Source: a virus
DNA length: 64,000 nucleotides
Direction: 5' to 3' (one strand)
IMG/VR virus record: IMGVR_UViG_3300042898_003677
Location: 86,076 to 150,075 of that record
Numbering within the stretch: position 1 is the first letter of the stretch; the number at the start of each line of letters is the position of its first letter. The notes under the pieces were generated by a model that did no database searches, had not been told where the DNA came from, and was given only the letters and a program-made list of their open reading frames with translations. Made by a program: the position numbers and the translations under genes. Below are positions 44,200 to 52,119 of this stretch, piece by piece.

Positions 44200-46200
44200 A
44201 TGAATGGATTAATGGATGATGACGAAAAACCTCTAAGCCAACGTAAATCTTCTGATTCTTCAACACCTGTGTTGGACAATTTCAGTAGAGACCTTATTAA
44301 GTTAGCTGAAGATGGTAAACTTGACCCTGTTGTTGGTCGTGAACAAGAGATTCTACGAATTGCACAAGTTTTATCACGTAGGAAGAAAAACAACCCAATT
44401 ATCTTGGGGGAACCTGGTTGTGGTAAAACCGCGATTGTCGAAGGATTGGCAATGTTGATTCACAAAGGTGAGTGTCCAAAGAATTTGTTGGATAAACGAA
44501 TTGTTACTTTGGATTTGACATCTGTGGTTGCAGGAACCAAGTATCGTGGTCAGTTTGAAGAACGACTAAAGGTTATCTTGGAAGAACTTCAAAACAACCC
44601 GAATATCATCGTGTTCATTGATGAGATTCATACGTTGATTGGTTCAGGTAACTCATCAGGTTCTCTTGATGGTTCCAACATCTTTAAACCAGCTCTTGCT
44701 CGTGGAGAACTCCAATGTATCGGAGCGACTACTTTGGATGAGTATCGTAAGTCGTTTGAGAAAGATGGGGCGTTGGAACGTCGTTTTCAAAAAATTATGG
44801 TTGACGCATCAACACCTGCAGAAACTGTAATTATCCTTAACAATGTCAAGGATAAGTATGAGTCTTACCATAAGGTAACCTATTCAGATGAGGTAATTGA
44901 ATTGTGTGTAAAGTTGGCTGACCGTTACATCACAGACCGTCAATTCCCTGACAAAGCCTTTGATATTCTGGATGAGGTTGGGGCTCGTGCTCAAACTGAG
45001 GTTAAAATACCTGAAGCAATTGAGGACCTGAAACGTAAAGCGGCTGAAATCAAACAACAAAAACTTGATGTTGTAAAACGTCAAAACTTTGAACAAGCAG
45101 CCGAATTACGTGACAAGGAACGTAAAATCTTGGCAAAACTTGAATCTGAAAAGAAAAAGTTTGAAGAGGAGTCATCAACCAATCGTACCTCGATTACTGT
45201 TGATAATGTTTATGATGTGGTTTCGTCTATGACAAAAATTCCTGTAAACAAAATGACAATCGATGACACTAACGCACTTATCAATATGGATAGTGTTATT
45301 AAGTCTAAGGTAATCGGTCAGGATGAGGCGGTAGAAAAGATTGTTAAATCAATCCGTAGAAACCGAATTGGTATCAAAGACCCTAATCGTCCAATTGGTT
45401 CATTTATTTTCTTGGGTTCTACTGGTGTTGGTAAAACTCACTTGGCTAAACAAATCGCCAAAGAAATGTTTGGTTCAGAAGATTCGATGATTCGTGTGGA
45501 TATGTCCGAGTATCAAGAAAAACACACGGTATCTCGATTGGTCGGAGCACCTCCAGGATACGTTGGTTATGATGAAGGTGGTATGTTGACAGAACAAGTC
45601 AAAAACAAACCATACTCAGTAATCCTATTTGATGAGGTTGAAAAGGCTCACCGAGACATCTTCTCAATCCTACTTCAAATCCTTGATGATGGTCACGTTA
45701 CTGATTCATTGGGTCGTAAGATTAACTTCAAGAATACCTTGATTATTATGACCACAAACTTGGGTGTTAAAAAATTGTCTGATTTTGGTTCAGGTATTGG
45801 TTTCTCATCAAACAAATACTCAAACGAAGAAGCCAAAAAACAGATGTTGATGAAAGAACTCAAAACTTTCTTCTCACCTGAGTTTTTGAACCGTGTAGAT
45901 GACACCATCGTGTTCCAAACTTTATCGAAAGAAAATATCGATAAAATCACCAAACTTGAATTGGATAAATTGGTGACTCGTTTGACTGATATGAATTATC
46001 AAATTACATATAGTCCTTCGTTGATTGAATTTATCTCAAAAGTTGGGTTTGATGAAATATATGGAGCACGTCCTATCAAAAGGGCTATTCAAGATAAGGT
46101 CGAAGATTTTATCTCTGAGATGGTCCTGACAGGTAAAATCAAGGAAGGTAAAAAAATCAATCTTACCGTCCAAGATGAGACAGTAAAAATTGGTAAGTAA
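44200..46200 (+). CDS. clpC: ClpC/ClpA-like AAA+ unfoldase lacking the N domain
   Basis: A 666-residue two-ring AAA+ protein. AAA1 has Walker A GEPGCGKT (70-77), pore loop KYRG (114-117) and Walker B VFIDEIH (138-144). A UVR motif lies at 284-309 ([20 protein letters not shown]). AAA2 has Walker A GSTGVGKT (406-413), pore loop GYVG (453-456) and Walker [12 protein letters not shown] (474-484). GIGF (532-535) matches the ClpP-docking loop, and the long ClpB middle domain is missing, so this is a degradation-type unfoldase. The usual N domain of about 140 residues is replaced by a leader of about 24, so substrate choice must rely on an adaptor. ClpP is not seen and is presumably the host's. Confidence 0.9.
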   Translation: MNGLMDDDEKPLSQRKSSDSSTPVLDNFSRDLIKLAEDGKLDPVVGREQEILRIAQVLSRRKKNNPIILGEPGCGKTAIVEGLAMLIHKGECPKNLLDKRIVTLDLTSVVAGTKYRGQFEERLKVILEELQNNPNIIVFIDEIHTLIGSGNSSGSLDGSNIFKPALARGELQCIGATTLDEYRKSFEKDGALERRFQKIMVDASTPAETVIILNNVKDKYESYHKVTYSDEVIELCVKLADRYITDRQFPDKAFDILDEVGARAQTEVKIPEAIEDLKRKAAEIKQQKLDVVKRQNFEQAAELRDKERKILAKLESEKKKFEEESSTNRTSITVDNVYDVVSSMTKIPVNKMTIDDTNALINMDSVIKSKVIGQDEAVEKIVKSIRRNRIGIKDPNRPIGSFIFLGSTGVGKTHLAKQIAKEMFGSEDSMIRVDMSEYQEKHTVSRLVGAPPGYVGYDEGGMLTEQVKNKPYSVILFDEVEKAHRDIFSILLQILDDGHVTDSLGRKINFKNTLIIMTTNLGVKKLSDFGSGIGFSSNKYSNEEAKKQMLMKELKTFFSPEFLNRVDDTIVFQTLSKENIDKITKLELDKLVTRLTDMNYQITYSPSLIEFISKVGFDEIYGARPIKRAIQDKVEDFISEMVLTGKIKEGKKINLTVQDETVKIGK

Positions 46201-46230
46201 CAAAAGGGGGGATGAAAGTCCTCCCTTTTA
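46201..46230 (+). terminator. Intrinsic terminator of the clpC-like gene
   Basis: AAGGGGGGA/TCCTCCCTT (46204-46227) forms a 9-bp stem with one G-U pair and a 6-nt loop, followed by a T-rich stretch, directly after the stop codon. Confidence 0.8.
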
Positions 46231-46238
46231 TATTTATA
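46231..46238 (+). promoter_or_regulatory. TATTTATA box (candidate late promoter)
   Basis: Exact octamer right behind the clpC terminator and ending 4 nt before ATG 46243; a transcript from it would be leaderless. Confidence 0.6.
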
Positions 46239-46242
46239 TTAT

Positions 46243-46869
46243 ATGCGTGATAGAATTAAACAAATTTTACAAGAACAAATCGACCTTAAAAAAATAGGTA
46301 TTGAAGTTGAACCTTCAGATAGAGTTGTACGTAGTATTTGTGATGCTAAGAAATTTTGTGATGCTCAAGGACCTATAACATTTGGTCAATTAAGAACTAT
46401 TATCGAATCGGCAATAAAGGAACGATTGGGTAAACATATTGGCGAGGGTGGGTTTAAAGCAACATTAAGATTATTACCTTGGTTTTTACCACAATTAGCG
46501 GTTGCGGGATTTGGTGCTGCAATTATGAGAGCTGCAAATAAAATTATTAAACCTTCATTAACTGAAACCCAAAATTACAAGACTTGGTGGGGTAAAACAA
46601 TTTTAAGACTTATGGATGCAGTTGAGGGTGACCTTCCTCTTTCAGACCCATTTAGTAAAATATTTTTTATATCAGATGGTTTAATGAGCTTAATGGACGA
46701 TGAGAGTAAAGTTAAATTTGCTCGTCATATTGCAGAAATTGCTAACAGAATGCCAGACGATGAACCAGTGCCAGAGTTTTTTGTAGAAAACGAATTAAGA
46801 AATTGGGTTAATAAAAGATTTTTATTAGACCCACCACTTGAACCAAAGGGAATAAAAAAAGAGGACTAA
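46243..46869 (+). CDS. Hypothetical protein with N-terminal helix tag
   Basis: A 208-residue protein. The first residues, MRDRIKQILQEQIDLKKIG, are the short amphipathic helix type seen at the ends of other proteins here. A Cys-containing region (ICDAKKFCDAQG) and a hydrophobic helix (LPWFLPQLAVAGFGAAIM, about 78-95) follow. The TATTTATA box suggests late expression, and together with the tag-like helix suggests an internal head protein. No enzymatic motif is seen. Confidence 0.55.
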   Translation: MRDRIKQILQEQIDLKKIGIEVEPSDRVVRSICDAKKFCDAQGPITFGQLRTIIESAIKERLGKHIGEGGFKATLRLLPWFLPQLAVAGFGAAIMRAANKIIKPSLTETQNYKTWWGKTILRLMDAVEGDLPLSDPFSKIFFISDGLMSLMDDESKVKFARHIAEIANRMPDDEPVPEFFVENELRNWVNKRFLLDPPLEPKGIKKED

Positions 46870-46884
46870 TGTCCTCTTTTTTGT
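46856..46884. terminator. Bidirectional intrinsic terminator
   Basis: GAGGAC/GTCCTC (46861-46876) with a 4-nt loop, flanked by A and T runs. It contains the stop codon of the upstream gene and separates it from the convergent peptidase gene. Confidence 0.8.
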
Positions 46885-46885
46885 T

Positions 46886-47716
46886 TTAGAAAAGTAAAAA
46901 CTGATGTGAGTTTTTATCTACTCTGTTAGTGTGGTGATAATTGTTACCAATTGATTCGATAATTTTTTTACCAATGTTAATACCGTTCTCGACATCTTCA
47001 ATTACAACATATTCATATTTTGAGTGGTAGTCATAATAACCAATTGATAGGTTAATACAAGAGAAATCAAATTTCTTTCTCAAAGCGTATACATCAGTAA
47101 ATGGGTGTCGTTGGTACTTCATATCGTCTGTCATAGACTCTTTCAATACAACATCACAAGACTTGAAGAAATCAGAGTTTCGGTCAAACAATCTTTCACC
47201 AAAACAATATTCTGTAACCATCCAGTTCTCAGGTGCATCAAACTGAATCGCATATCCGACATTTTTGAAGAACTCAGGGTCAGCGTGAGATGAACCAATA
47301 CAACCAATTTCCTCACTAACAAAAAACGCAACTTTCAAGTCAGGTAGTTCTTCCAATAAAGTCAAACAGGCAAAAACACCCGCCTTGTCATCACCACCAA
47401 TACCTGTTGGATTTCCGTGGTCGTCATAAGCTTTCAAGGAAAGTTTCATTTCACCTTGAGCATTTTCTTTCATTTCTTCACGAACATTAATATTTGTCAA
47501 TGAGTGGACCGTGTCCGTATGAGCAACAACACAAGGAAAATATTCAACAACTTCAGAAGTCTGTTTTGTAACATAAACGTTCATATGTTCATCAACCTGA
47601 AAGTTGTAACCTTTGTTGGTTAGGTAGTTTGTGAGGTATTCTACCATAATACCTTCGTGTCTTGATACTGTGGGAACTGATAGAACTTCCTTAAGTAGGT
47701 TTGTGTTGATTGTCAT
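46886..47716 (-). CDS. M20/M28-type zinc aminopeptidase
   Basis: A 276-residue metallopeptidase with the co-catalytic zinc signature of peptidase T-like and related enzymes: HTDTVH (His66, Asp68), GIGGDDKAG (bridging Asp near 109-110) and VSEEIGCIGS (Glu135 base, Glu136 ligand); a later FDAP supplies an Asp. It should trim short peptides in the cytoplasm. It is shorter than most M20 enzymes because the dimerisation domain is reduced. Its closeness to the unfoldase and tmRNA suggests final peptide recycling, which is an inference. It has its own housekeeping-type promoter. Confidence 0.82.
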   Translation of the reverse strand: MTINTNLLKEVLSVPTVSRHEGIMVEYLTNYLTNKGYNFQVDEHMNVYVTKQTSEVVEYFPCVVAHTDTVHSLTNINVREEMKENAQGEMKLSLKAYDDHGNPTGIGGDDKAGVFACLTLLEELPDLKVAFFVSEEIGCIGSSHADPEFFKNVGYAIQFDAPENWMVTEYCFGERLFDRNSDFFKSCDVVLKESMTDDMKYQRHPFTDVYALRKKFDFSCINLSIGYYDYHSKYEYVVIEDVENGINIGKKIIESIGNNYHHTNRVDKNSHQFLLF

Positions 47717-47733
47717 TGTATATTATTTGTATA

Positions 47734-47764
47734 CAAATATACTAAAAACCTAACAGATTTTCAA
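47734..47764 (-). promoter_or_regulatory. Bacteroidota-type promoter of the peptidase gene
   Basis: On the minus strand: TTG (47764-47762), a 20-nt spacer, then TATATTTG (47741-47734), 17 nt before ATG 47716. It lies partly inside the 3' end of the upstream gene. Confidence 0.75.
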
Positions 47765-49109
47765 AGTTAAATAACTTTTTATTGTAAATAAAATCATTAA
47801 ATTTTTCATAGTCCATTGAAAAATTTCTCTGTTGTAATCCTTTTTGGACTTTAAACTCAACTTTTAAAGTTTCAGGGTTGACACTATCAACAACCAATCT
47901 TAAATCAGGGTAATTTGGGAACGGAAGACTATACCCCTGTTTAAACTTACTAAAAATTTCTTTGGATATTCTGGACCATTCTTCAATTTGATAATCTTCC
48001 TCAAACTTCTCAAGTATCTTATCAAGGTTTCGTCCCAAATCAACATTAAAACCGTGACTATCAAAATCTCCTTGGTAGTTCCAATACTCTTCGTACCAAC
48101 CTCCATTTATACCACCAACTTCATTAAAAATCCCTTCCAATAATTGTTTTGGTGTTGCAGATTCCATATTAAGTTGGACTGCCCAAGTATAAAGAACGGC
48201 AACTGTTGCGGTTAATTCGTTATCTCTCGAGTCCCAACTAAAACCATTTTTTGAGAAAACATTGTTTAACTCTTTATAAACACTTTCTCTAACACCATCT
48301 CTTACTTCCTCATTGGCATAATAATTGGCACTATCCATCATATCACCCAAAATACCCGGAACAAGTTTATTGAAGTCTCTATACAGTTTTGCCAAAACTT
48401 CTTCGTTACTAGAGTTATCAATACTGATATCTTCCTCATTCCAATCAGGATGCAACAAAGAAAATATTTTCTTCATTTTTTCTTTGTTTTCATCATTATA
48501 TTGACTTTGATACCAATATCCCTCTGAAAAATTTTCTCGTGTACTCCATTCATCAACAAACTGAAAACCATCATAACCACCATAACTTGATGTAACAGCA
48601 TTAATAATATAAATGTCATCCTCAACCAAGTTAAACATATTTTCATAATCATTCTCGCTTAATTTGAAGACAATTTTTGTTTCACCCTTTCTACTACCTC
48701 TTTCTATTACTTCAGAAACTTTTGGAAATCTATCTAAATAATCAGCATCGACTCTACCATAGATGTATTTTCTTAACGCAATTGGGAAGAATGGACCTGG
48801 TTTTGTAAGAGTCTCAATAAAGTCTTCCAATGTACCATTTGTTGTGAAATTTTTCAAATTAACCTCTGAAGATTTAGAATCAACAATTTTGTAGTCACTC
48901 TCAGTACGAGTTAATAAATAATACTTCCCACTTTCATTGATAACATAAGCACCTCCAAGGGAAAAAGATTTTTCCAAATCTTCTACAGTTTCATCGTTCT
49001 GACACCAATTTGTGTTATCTTGGAAGTTATTACATAGTGCTTCCATATTGTAATATAGAACGATTGTATCGTTAAAAGATTCAAATATTTTCTTGTCAAA
49101 CTTTGGCAT
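47742..49109 (-). CDS. Hypothetical protein with TNWC motif
   Basis: A 455-residue acidic protein of unknown family. Near residue 30-65, DNTNWCQNDETVEDLEK followed by GAYVINESGKYYLLT resembles the T-x-W-C plus Tyr-Ile-Ile segment of the protein at 58245-59285. The rest is helical and aromatic-rich, with no catalytic motif seen. It has a TATTTATT box before the ATG and sits back-to-back with the tmRNA gene. Confidence 0.5.
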   Translation of the reverse strand: MPKFDKKIFESFNDTIVLYYNMEALCNNFQDNTNWCQNDETVEDLEKSFSLGGAYVINESGKYYLLTRTESDYKIVDSKSSEVNLKNFTTNGTLEDFIETLTKPGPFFPIALRKYIYGRVDADYLDRFPKVSEVIERGSRKGETKIVFKLSENDYENMFNLVEDDIYIINAVTSSYGGYDGFQFVDEWSTRENFSEGYWYQSQYNDENKEKMKKIFSLLHPDWNEEDISIDNSSNEEVLAKLYRDFNKLVPGILGDMMDSANYYANEEVRDGVRESVYKELNNVFSKNGFSWDSRDNELTATVAVLYTWAVQLNMESATPKQLLEGIFNEVGGINGGWYEEYWNYQGDFDSHGFNVDLGRNLDKILEKFEEDYQIEEWSRISKEIFSKFKQGYSLPFPNYPDLRLVVDSVNPETLKVEFKVQKGLQQRNFSMDYEKFNDFIYNKKLFNFENLLGF

Positions 49110-49132
49110 ATACTAATAAATACTTATATTTG
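49103..49132 (+). promoter_or_regulatory. Promoter of the tmRNA gene
   Basis: TTG (49103-49105), a 19-nt spacer and TATATTTG (49125-49132) match the Bacteroidota consensus exactly. The mature tmRNA starts 18 nt after the box, leaving a short leader for RNase P removal. Confidence 0.82.
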
Positions 49133-49150
49133 TATTGTTCTTTGAAATAT

Positions 49151-49546
49151 GGGGGTGCCTTGGTATTGATTGGCGTTGCTGGGCATCGGGGGCACGTAGT
49201 GAGAAGTTTCCTATCACTATAATCTACGGAGGCGATTTTTAACTGGCAATACTTTTGCTAAACTTTCTGCTCTCGGTCTTATGAGAGAAGAAAAAGTTGC
49301 TGTAGCCTAAGAGGTATACACAACACGGGGTCGATGGACATTAACCTAGCAACAGAAGTCCTTTAAGGTGTGGTTTCTATCCAAAAAGGAACAAAACGGG
49401 TATGGTTCCCCGTAAGAACTGTCACCGTCGCTGAGCGGTGTGAGAACTCAGATATTTCGGAAGGTATGAAAAACCTTGACCTAAACGTGTAGTCCCTAAT
49501 GGTTAGGGCGAGCAAGACGGGGGTTCGACTCCCCCCACCTCCACCA
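49151..49546 (+). ncRNA. ssrA: tmRNA (ssrA)
   Basis: A 396-nt one-piece tmRNA, the ribosome-rescue RNA acting as tRNA and mRNA. The 5' end GGGGGTG pairs with 3' CACCTCC; pair 3-70 is G-U, the identity mark for alanyl-tRNA synthetase. The T arm GGGGGTTCGACTCCCCC and an encoded ACCA end are intact, and CACGTAGTG near the 5' end matches AAACGTGTAG near the 3' end. The tag frame runs 49245-49310 from GGC to TAA and reads GNTFAKLSALG followed by LMREEKVAVA: 21 residues, longer than the usual 8-15 and ending AVA in place of LAA. It has its own promoter and terminator, so it is probably expressed early. Confidence 0.93.
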
Positions 49547-49551
49547 AGTTA

Positions 49552-49591
49552 GATGTGGGAGTTTTAGTTGACTCCCATATCTCTTTTTTTT
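49552..49591 (+). terminator. Intrinsic terminator of the tmRNA
   Basis: GATGTGGGAGT (49552-49562) pairs with ACTCCCATATC (49571-49581), 11 bp with one G-U, followed by a long T run. It starts 5 nt after the CCA end. Confidence 0.88.
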
Positions 49592-49602
49592 ATATTTTAC
49601 CT

Positions 49603-50004
49603 GTGGGTAATCATTGTCAAGTTTGTAGTTTTAAATGTTGGGGTCGAGATGACCATCACGCCAGTTGTTGTTCTTTGGAAGATAGGAACTACATTATGGG
49701 TCCAATAGAAGACTATCAAACATTTCTAAAAAACCTTTCTAAAAAACTTGGTCGTGAAGTAAAGTTTGATGAGGTTTTTTATAACTATGAAACGGGGTCT
49801 AAGGTATTTCCTGATAGACCTGTTTGGCAAGATTTCCGTAGTTATCCAGCATTTAAAGTAGATTTCTCAACAGAAAACAAATATTGTATCAACTATAATA
49901 GACACTTAAGAAGTTGTATGGTGTATGACATTAGACCTGAAACTTGTGTAAATTATTTTTGTGATTATTTAGAAAGAGAACTATTGATGAATGGTGAAGT
50001 ATAA
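49603..50004 (+). CDS. YkgJ-like Cys-cluster (zinc/iron-chelating) protein
   Basis: A 133-residue protein with the cysteine pattern of the YkgJ/UPF0153 group: HCQVCSFKCWGRDDHHASCC at the start and CINYNRHLRSCMVYDIRPE, TCVNYFC later. These Cys residues probably hold Fe-S or zinc; function in the family is not settled. The first in-frame ATG (49555) lies inside the tmRNA terminator hairpin and gives a poor leader, so GTG 49603, directly before the first Cys motif, is the likely start. It is followed by tRNA-Ser. Confidence 0.7.
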   Translation: MGNHCQVCSFKCWGRDDHHASCCSLEDRNYIMGPIEDYQTFLKNLSKKLGREVKFDEVFYNYETGSKVFPDRPVWQDFRSYPAFKVDFSTENKYCINYNRHLRSCMVYDIRPETCVNYFCDYLERELLMNGEV

Positions 50005-50024
50005 TTATATTAGTAATCATAATC

Positions 50025-50111
50025 GGAGGTTTGGCAGAGCGGTCGAATGCGGCAGTCTTGAAAACTGCTTTACGGGAAACTGTAACCGGGGTTCGAATCC
50101 CTGAGCCTCCG
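50025..50111 (+). tRNA. tRNA-Ser(TGA)
   Basis: An 87-nt class II tRNA with 7-bp acceptor GGAGGTT/AGCCTCC, anticodon loop CTTGAAA (anticodon TGA), a long variable arm and T loop TTCGAAT. CCA is not encoded. Confidence 0.95.
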
Positions 50112-50116
50112 CTAAG

Positions 50117-50150
50117 AAATCTTGGGACATCATCCCAAGATTTTTTTTTT
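50117..50150 (+). terminator. Intrinsic terminator after tRNA-Ser
   Basis: An 11-bp perfect stem AAATCTTGGGA/TCCCAAGATTT with a 5-nt loop and ten following T residues. Confidence 0.9.
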
Positions 50151-50152
50151 GT

Positions 50153-50183
50153 TTGACAAATCCATTTTAAATCTTTAACTTTG
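50153..50183 (+). promoter_or_regulatory. Bacteroidota-type promoter of the probable lysis cassette
   Basis: TTG (50153-50155), a 20-nt spacer and TAACTTTG (50176-50183). The ATG at 50188 follows only 4 nt after the box, so the transcript is expected to start at or near the start codon. Confidence 0.78.
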
Positions 50184-50187
50184 AACT

Positions 50188-50517
50188 ATGGAACTATTAA
50201 AAGAATTTTGGACAAAAGTGAAAAGTGGTCTTAGAATCGTTGTTAACTACTTTTTCATTATCCTGGGTATGGTGGGATGCTTTACCATTGGATACTATTA
50301 CAACGCATTACGTGATTTCAACAAGATTGGTAAACCTAAAATTTATAAGGCAATTGACCACACGTTGGCAATCGACGAAAACAATAATGGCATCATTATT
50401 GAAAATCGTAGAGGTACCTACATTGTATTGGACGCTGAATTGGTGACCAAGTTCTTTGATATCAAAGCACGAAATATGTGGGGACAACACCAAACACCAA
50501 AACCTGTAGAGAAATGA
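50188..50517 (+). CDS. Single-pass membrane protein
   Basis: A 109-residue protein with one membrane helix (NYFFIILGMVGCFTIGYYY, residues 19-38) preceded by a basic cytoplasmic stretch, and a soluble C-terminal part with NNGIIIENRRGTYIVLDAE. It opens a small operon that leads to a transglycosylase, so a role in lysis (spanin or holin partner) is plausible but unproven. It overlaps a 24-codon membrane peptide ORF by 4 nt. Confidence 0.6.
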   Translation: MELLKEFWTKVKSGLRIVVNYFFIILGMVGCFTIGYYYNALRDFNKIGKPKIYKAIDHTLAIDENNNGIIIENRRGTYIVLDAELVTKFFDIKARNMWGQHQTPKPVEK

Positions 50518-50588
50518 TGAGTGTTTGGTATAACCGAATTCTCCACCTGTTAGCAGGTATTGCGGTGGGGTATTTAATCTTTGTTTAA
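50514..50588 (+). CDS. 24-residue membrane peptide
   Basis: A tiny ORF (MMSVWYNRILHLLAGIAVGY then LIFV) that starts in an ATGATG overlap with the upstream stop and ends 10 nt before the transglycosylase start. It would form one membrane helix. The fit between both neighbours supports translation; single-helix lysis peptides of this size are known in other phages, but the function here is a guess. Confidence 0.4.
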   Translation: MMSVWYNRILHLLAGIAVGYLIFV

Positions 50589-50598
50589 AAAAAATGTT

Positions 50599-51162
50599 AT
50601 GACAGTAAAAAGGACCATTACAACAGTTTATCTCCTAATCACCATTATGGTGTTAACAGTAGGATACCAATTAGCCAAGAATAAATTCGTTTATCAACCT
50701 AATGGTATTGAAGAAATGGGGTATGAGTCCACTTTGCCAACGTCATTGTATATGTATAATCTACTTGAGGACAAGTCCGAAGAATACGGTATCCCCAAAC
50801 ATATCTTATACAATGTCGCTTATTTGGAGACACGTTATTGTGGTCCTTTTCACGTCAACTACAACCCACATCAAAGGTCTTATGCCGGAGCAGTGGGACC
50901 GATGCAAATCATTACAAGATACTCGCATTCATATGCGGGTAGACGAGTTAAAGAGACCGAATTAAAAAATAATCTGAAACTTAATATCGACATTTCTTGT
51001 AAGATGCTCAAAAAATTACACGGTATGTATGGGCGATGGGATTTGGCTCTTGGATATTACAATACAGGTTATCCACAAGTTAATGGTTACGCACGATACG
51101 CATCATCCACAATTGATTACAAACAAAAATGGGTGAAACCAAAAACTCAAACAACTCTATGA
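50599..51162 (+). CDS. Lytic transglycosylase (SLT fold) with N-terminal anchor
   Basis: A 187-residue murein hydrolase. An N-terminal hydrophobic helix (TTVYLLITIMVLTVGYQLA) acts as signal or anchor. The SLT domain has PKHILYNVAYLETRYCG with the catalytic Glu, AGAVGPMQI, and GRWDLALGYYNTGYPQVNGYARY, all typical. It cleaves the glycan strand between MurNAc and GlcNAc. The secretion signal suggests an exported endolysin. ATG 50599 is preferred over an in-frame TTG at 50581. Confidence 0.82.
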   Translation: MTVKRTITTVYLLITIMVLTVGYQLAKNKFVYQPNGIEEMGYESTLPTSLYMYNLLEDKSEEYGIPKHILYNVAYLETRYCGPFHVNYNPHQRSYAGAVGPMQIITRYSHSYAGRRVKETELKNNLKLNIDISCKMLKKLHGMYGRWDLALGYYNTGYPQVNGYARYASSTIDYKQKWVKPKTQTTL

Positions 51163-51509
51163 CGAAACTACAAGACGCTATCTTTATATTCTTTGTTTAT
51201 TTAATTTCTCAAATATTCGTATTCTACCAACTCCAAGGTCATCTTTGGAACAAATGGATTAAAGACCACCCATTTCTTATGGCACTCTTTGGACTACCAC
51301 TTGGATATTTGGTTATATTAGGGTCTCGTAAGATGGTTGCACTGTGTGACGGTCAAACTTGGCCAAATCGAATTTTAGGTTTTACTCTTGGAGTAATAGT
51401 ATTTACTATTATGGCTTGGGTTTACCTTAAAGAACCCTTATCATTAAAAACAGGTGTATTACTTTTTTTATGTTTCTTAATAATTTGCATTCAATTGTTT
51501 TGGAAATAA
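51159..51509 (+). CDS. Multi-pass membrane protein (holin candidate)
   Basis: A 116-residue protein with three to four membrane helices (AIFIFFVYLISQIFVFYQ; FLMALFGLPLGYLVILG; ILGFTLGVIVFTIMAW; TGVLLFLCFLIICIQLFW). It starts in an ATGA overlap with the transglycosylase stop, which favours ATG 51159 over an earlier ATG at 51129. Position next to an exported murein hydrolase makes a holin or lysis-control protein the best guess; no holin family is recognised. Confidence 0.6.
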   Translation: MTKLQDAIFIFFVYLISQIFVFYQLQGHLWNKWIKDHPFLMALFGLPLGYLVILGSRKMVALCDGQTWPNRILGFTLGVIVFTIMAWVYLKEPLSLKTGVLLFLCFLIICIQLFWK

Positions 51510-51529
51510 GAAAATCAGTCGTATATTTG
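51500..51529 (+). promoter_or_regulatory. Promoter of the tRNA-Arg transcript
   Basis: TTG (51500-51502), a 19-nt spacer and TATATTTG (51522-51529), 19 nt before the tRNA 5' end; the same architecture as the tmRNA promoter. Confidence 0.78.
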
Positions 51530-51547
51530 TAGAGTTAAAAACAATAT

Positions 51548-51621
<74 letters not shown>

Positions 51622-51625
51622 CAAA

Positions 51626-51817
51626 ATGACAGACTTGTATTTAGATTCAAAAGAAATCCGAAAGAAACGATACCAAGGGGTAAATCCCGAAGGTTTTGTT
51701 CTTGTATCAGAAGAAGCTTTGGATAAGCTACGTGACTTTGAAATATGGAAAAAATGGAAGAATAATGAAATCGATTTAATTGATTTGGAATTCGAAGAAA
51801 ATCATTTGACAGAATAA
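51626..51817 (+). CDS. Small acidic hypothetical protein
   Basis: A 63-residue protein between two tRNA genes, starting 4 nt after tRNA-Arg. It is charged and mostly helical (EALDKLRDFEIWKKWKNNE). The start at 51626 avoids an upstream in-frame ATG that lies inside the tRNA. Function unknown. Confidence 0.55.
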   Translation: MTDLYLDSKEIRKKRYQGVNPEGFVLVSEEALDKLRDFEIWKKWKNNEIDLIDLEFEENHLTE

Positions 51818-51818
51818 T

Positions 51819-51826
51819 TATCTTTG
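51819..51826 (+). promoter_or_regulatory. Possible -7 box before tRNA-Thr
   Basis: TATCTTTG overlaps the stop region of the small gene, 19 nt before tRNA-Thr, as at the tmRNA and tRNA-Arg promoters. No TTG is found at 17-23 nt upstream, so it is a partial match. Confidence 0.4.
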
Positions 51827-51845
51827 TTATATTTCTGTAACACAA

Positions 51846-51919
51846 GCCTCTATAGCTTTAATCGGTAGAGCACCTGACTTGTAATCAGGGGGTTGGCGGT
51901 TCGAGTCCGTCTGGAGGCT
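51846..51919 (+). tRNA. tRNA-Thr(TGT)
   Basis: A 74-nt cloverleaf; acceptor GCCTCTA/TGGAGGC, anticodon loop CTTGTAA (TGT), T loop TTCGAGT. CCA is not encoded. Confidence 0.94.
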
Positions 51920-51935
51920 CAAAAAAAAAATCATT

Positions 51936-52115
51936 ATGACAAACAAGAATCCAAAAACAACTGATAAAAAGGTGAAAACCACTGAAAACGATTTTCGTAT
52001 TGTTGCTGAGGGTAAACTAAAAGGTCGTAAAGATATATCTAAAGATGAAAATAAAGATAATCCGTGGAAATGTGAATGGGATAATGTCCACGGTGATGTA
52101 ATTCACTTTAGATAA
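51936..52115 (+). CDS. Small basic hypothetical protein
   Basis: A 59-residue ORF between tRNA-Thr and tRNA-Gly, 16 nt after one and 4 nt before the other. The N-terminus is Lys/Thr-rich, and a short motif NPWKCEWDNVHGDVIHF closes the protein. The tight fit supports a gene; function unknown. Confidence 0.5.
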   Translation: MTNKNPKTTDKKVKTTENDFRIVAEGKLKGRKDISKDENKDNPWKCEWDNVHGDVIHFR

Positions 52116-52119
52116 AAAA

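Noticed and set aside
49246-49284. Alternative tmRNA tag frame starting at GCA (reads AILLLNFLLSVL)
   Set aside because: It gives a purely hydrophobic tag with no Ala-rich end, whereas the GGC frame ends in VAVA before TAA as expected for degradation tags.
49555-49602. ATG 49555 as start of the YkgJ-like gene
   Set aside because: It lies inside the tmRNA terminator hairpin and adds 16 residues without family character; GTG 49603 directly before the Cys motif is preferred.
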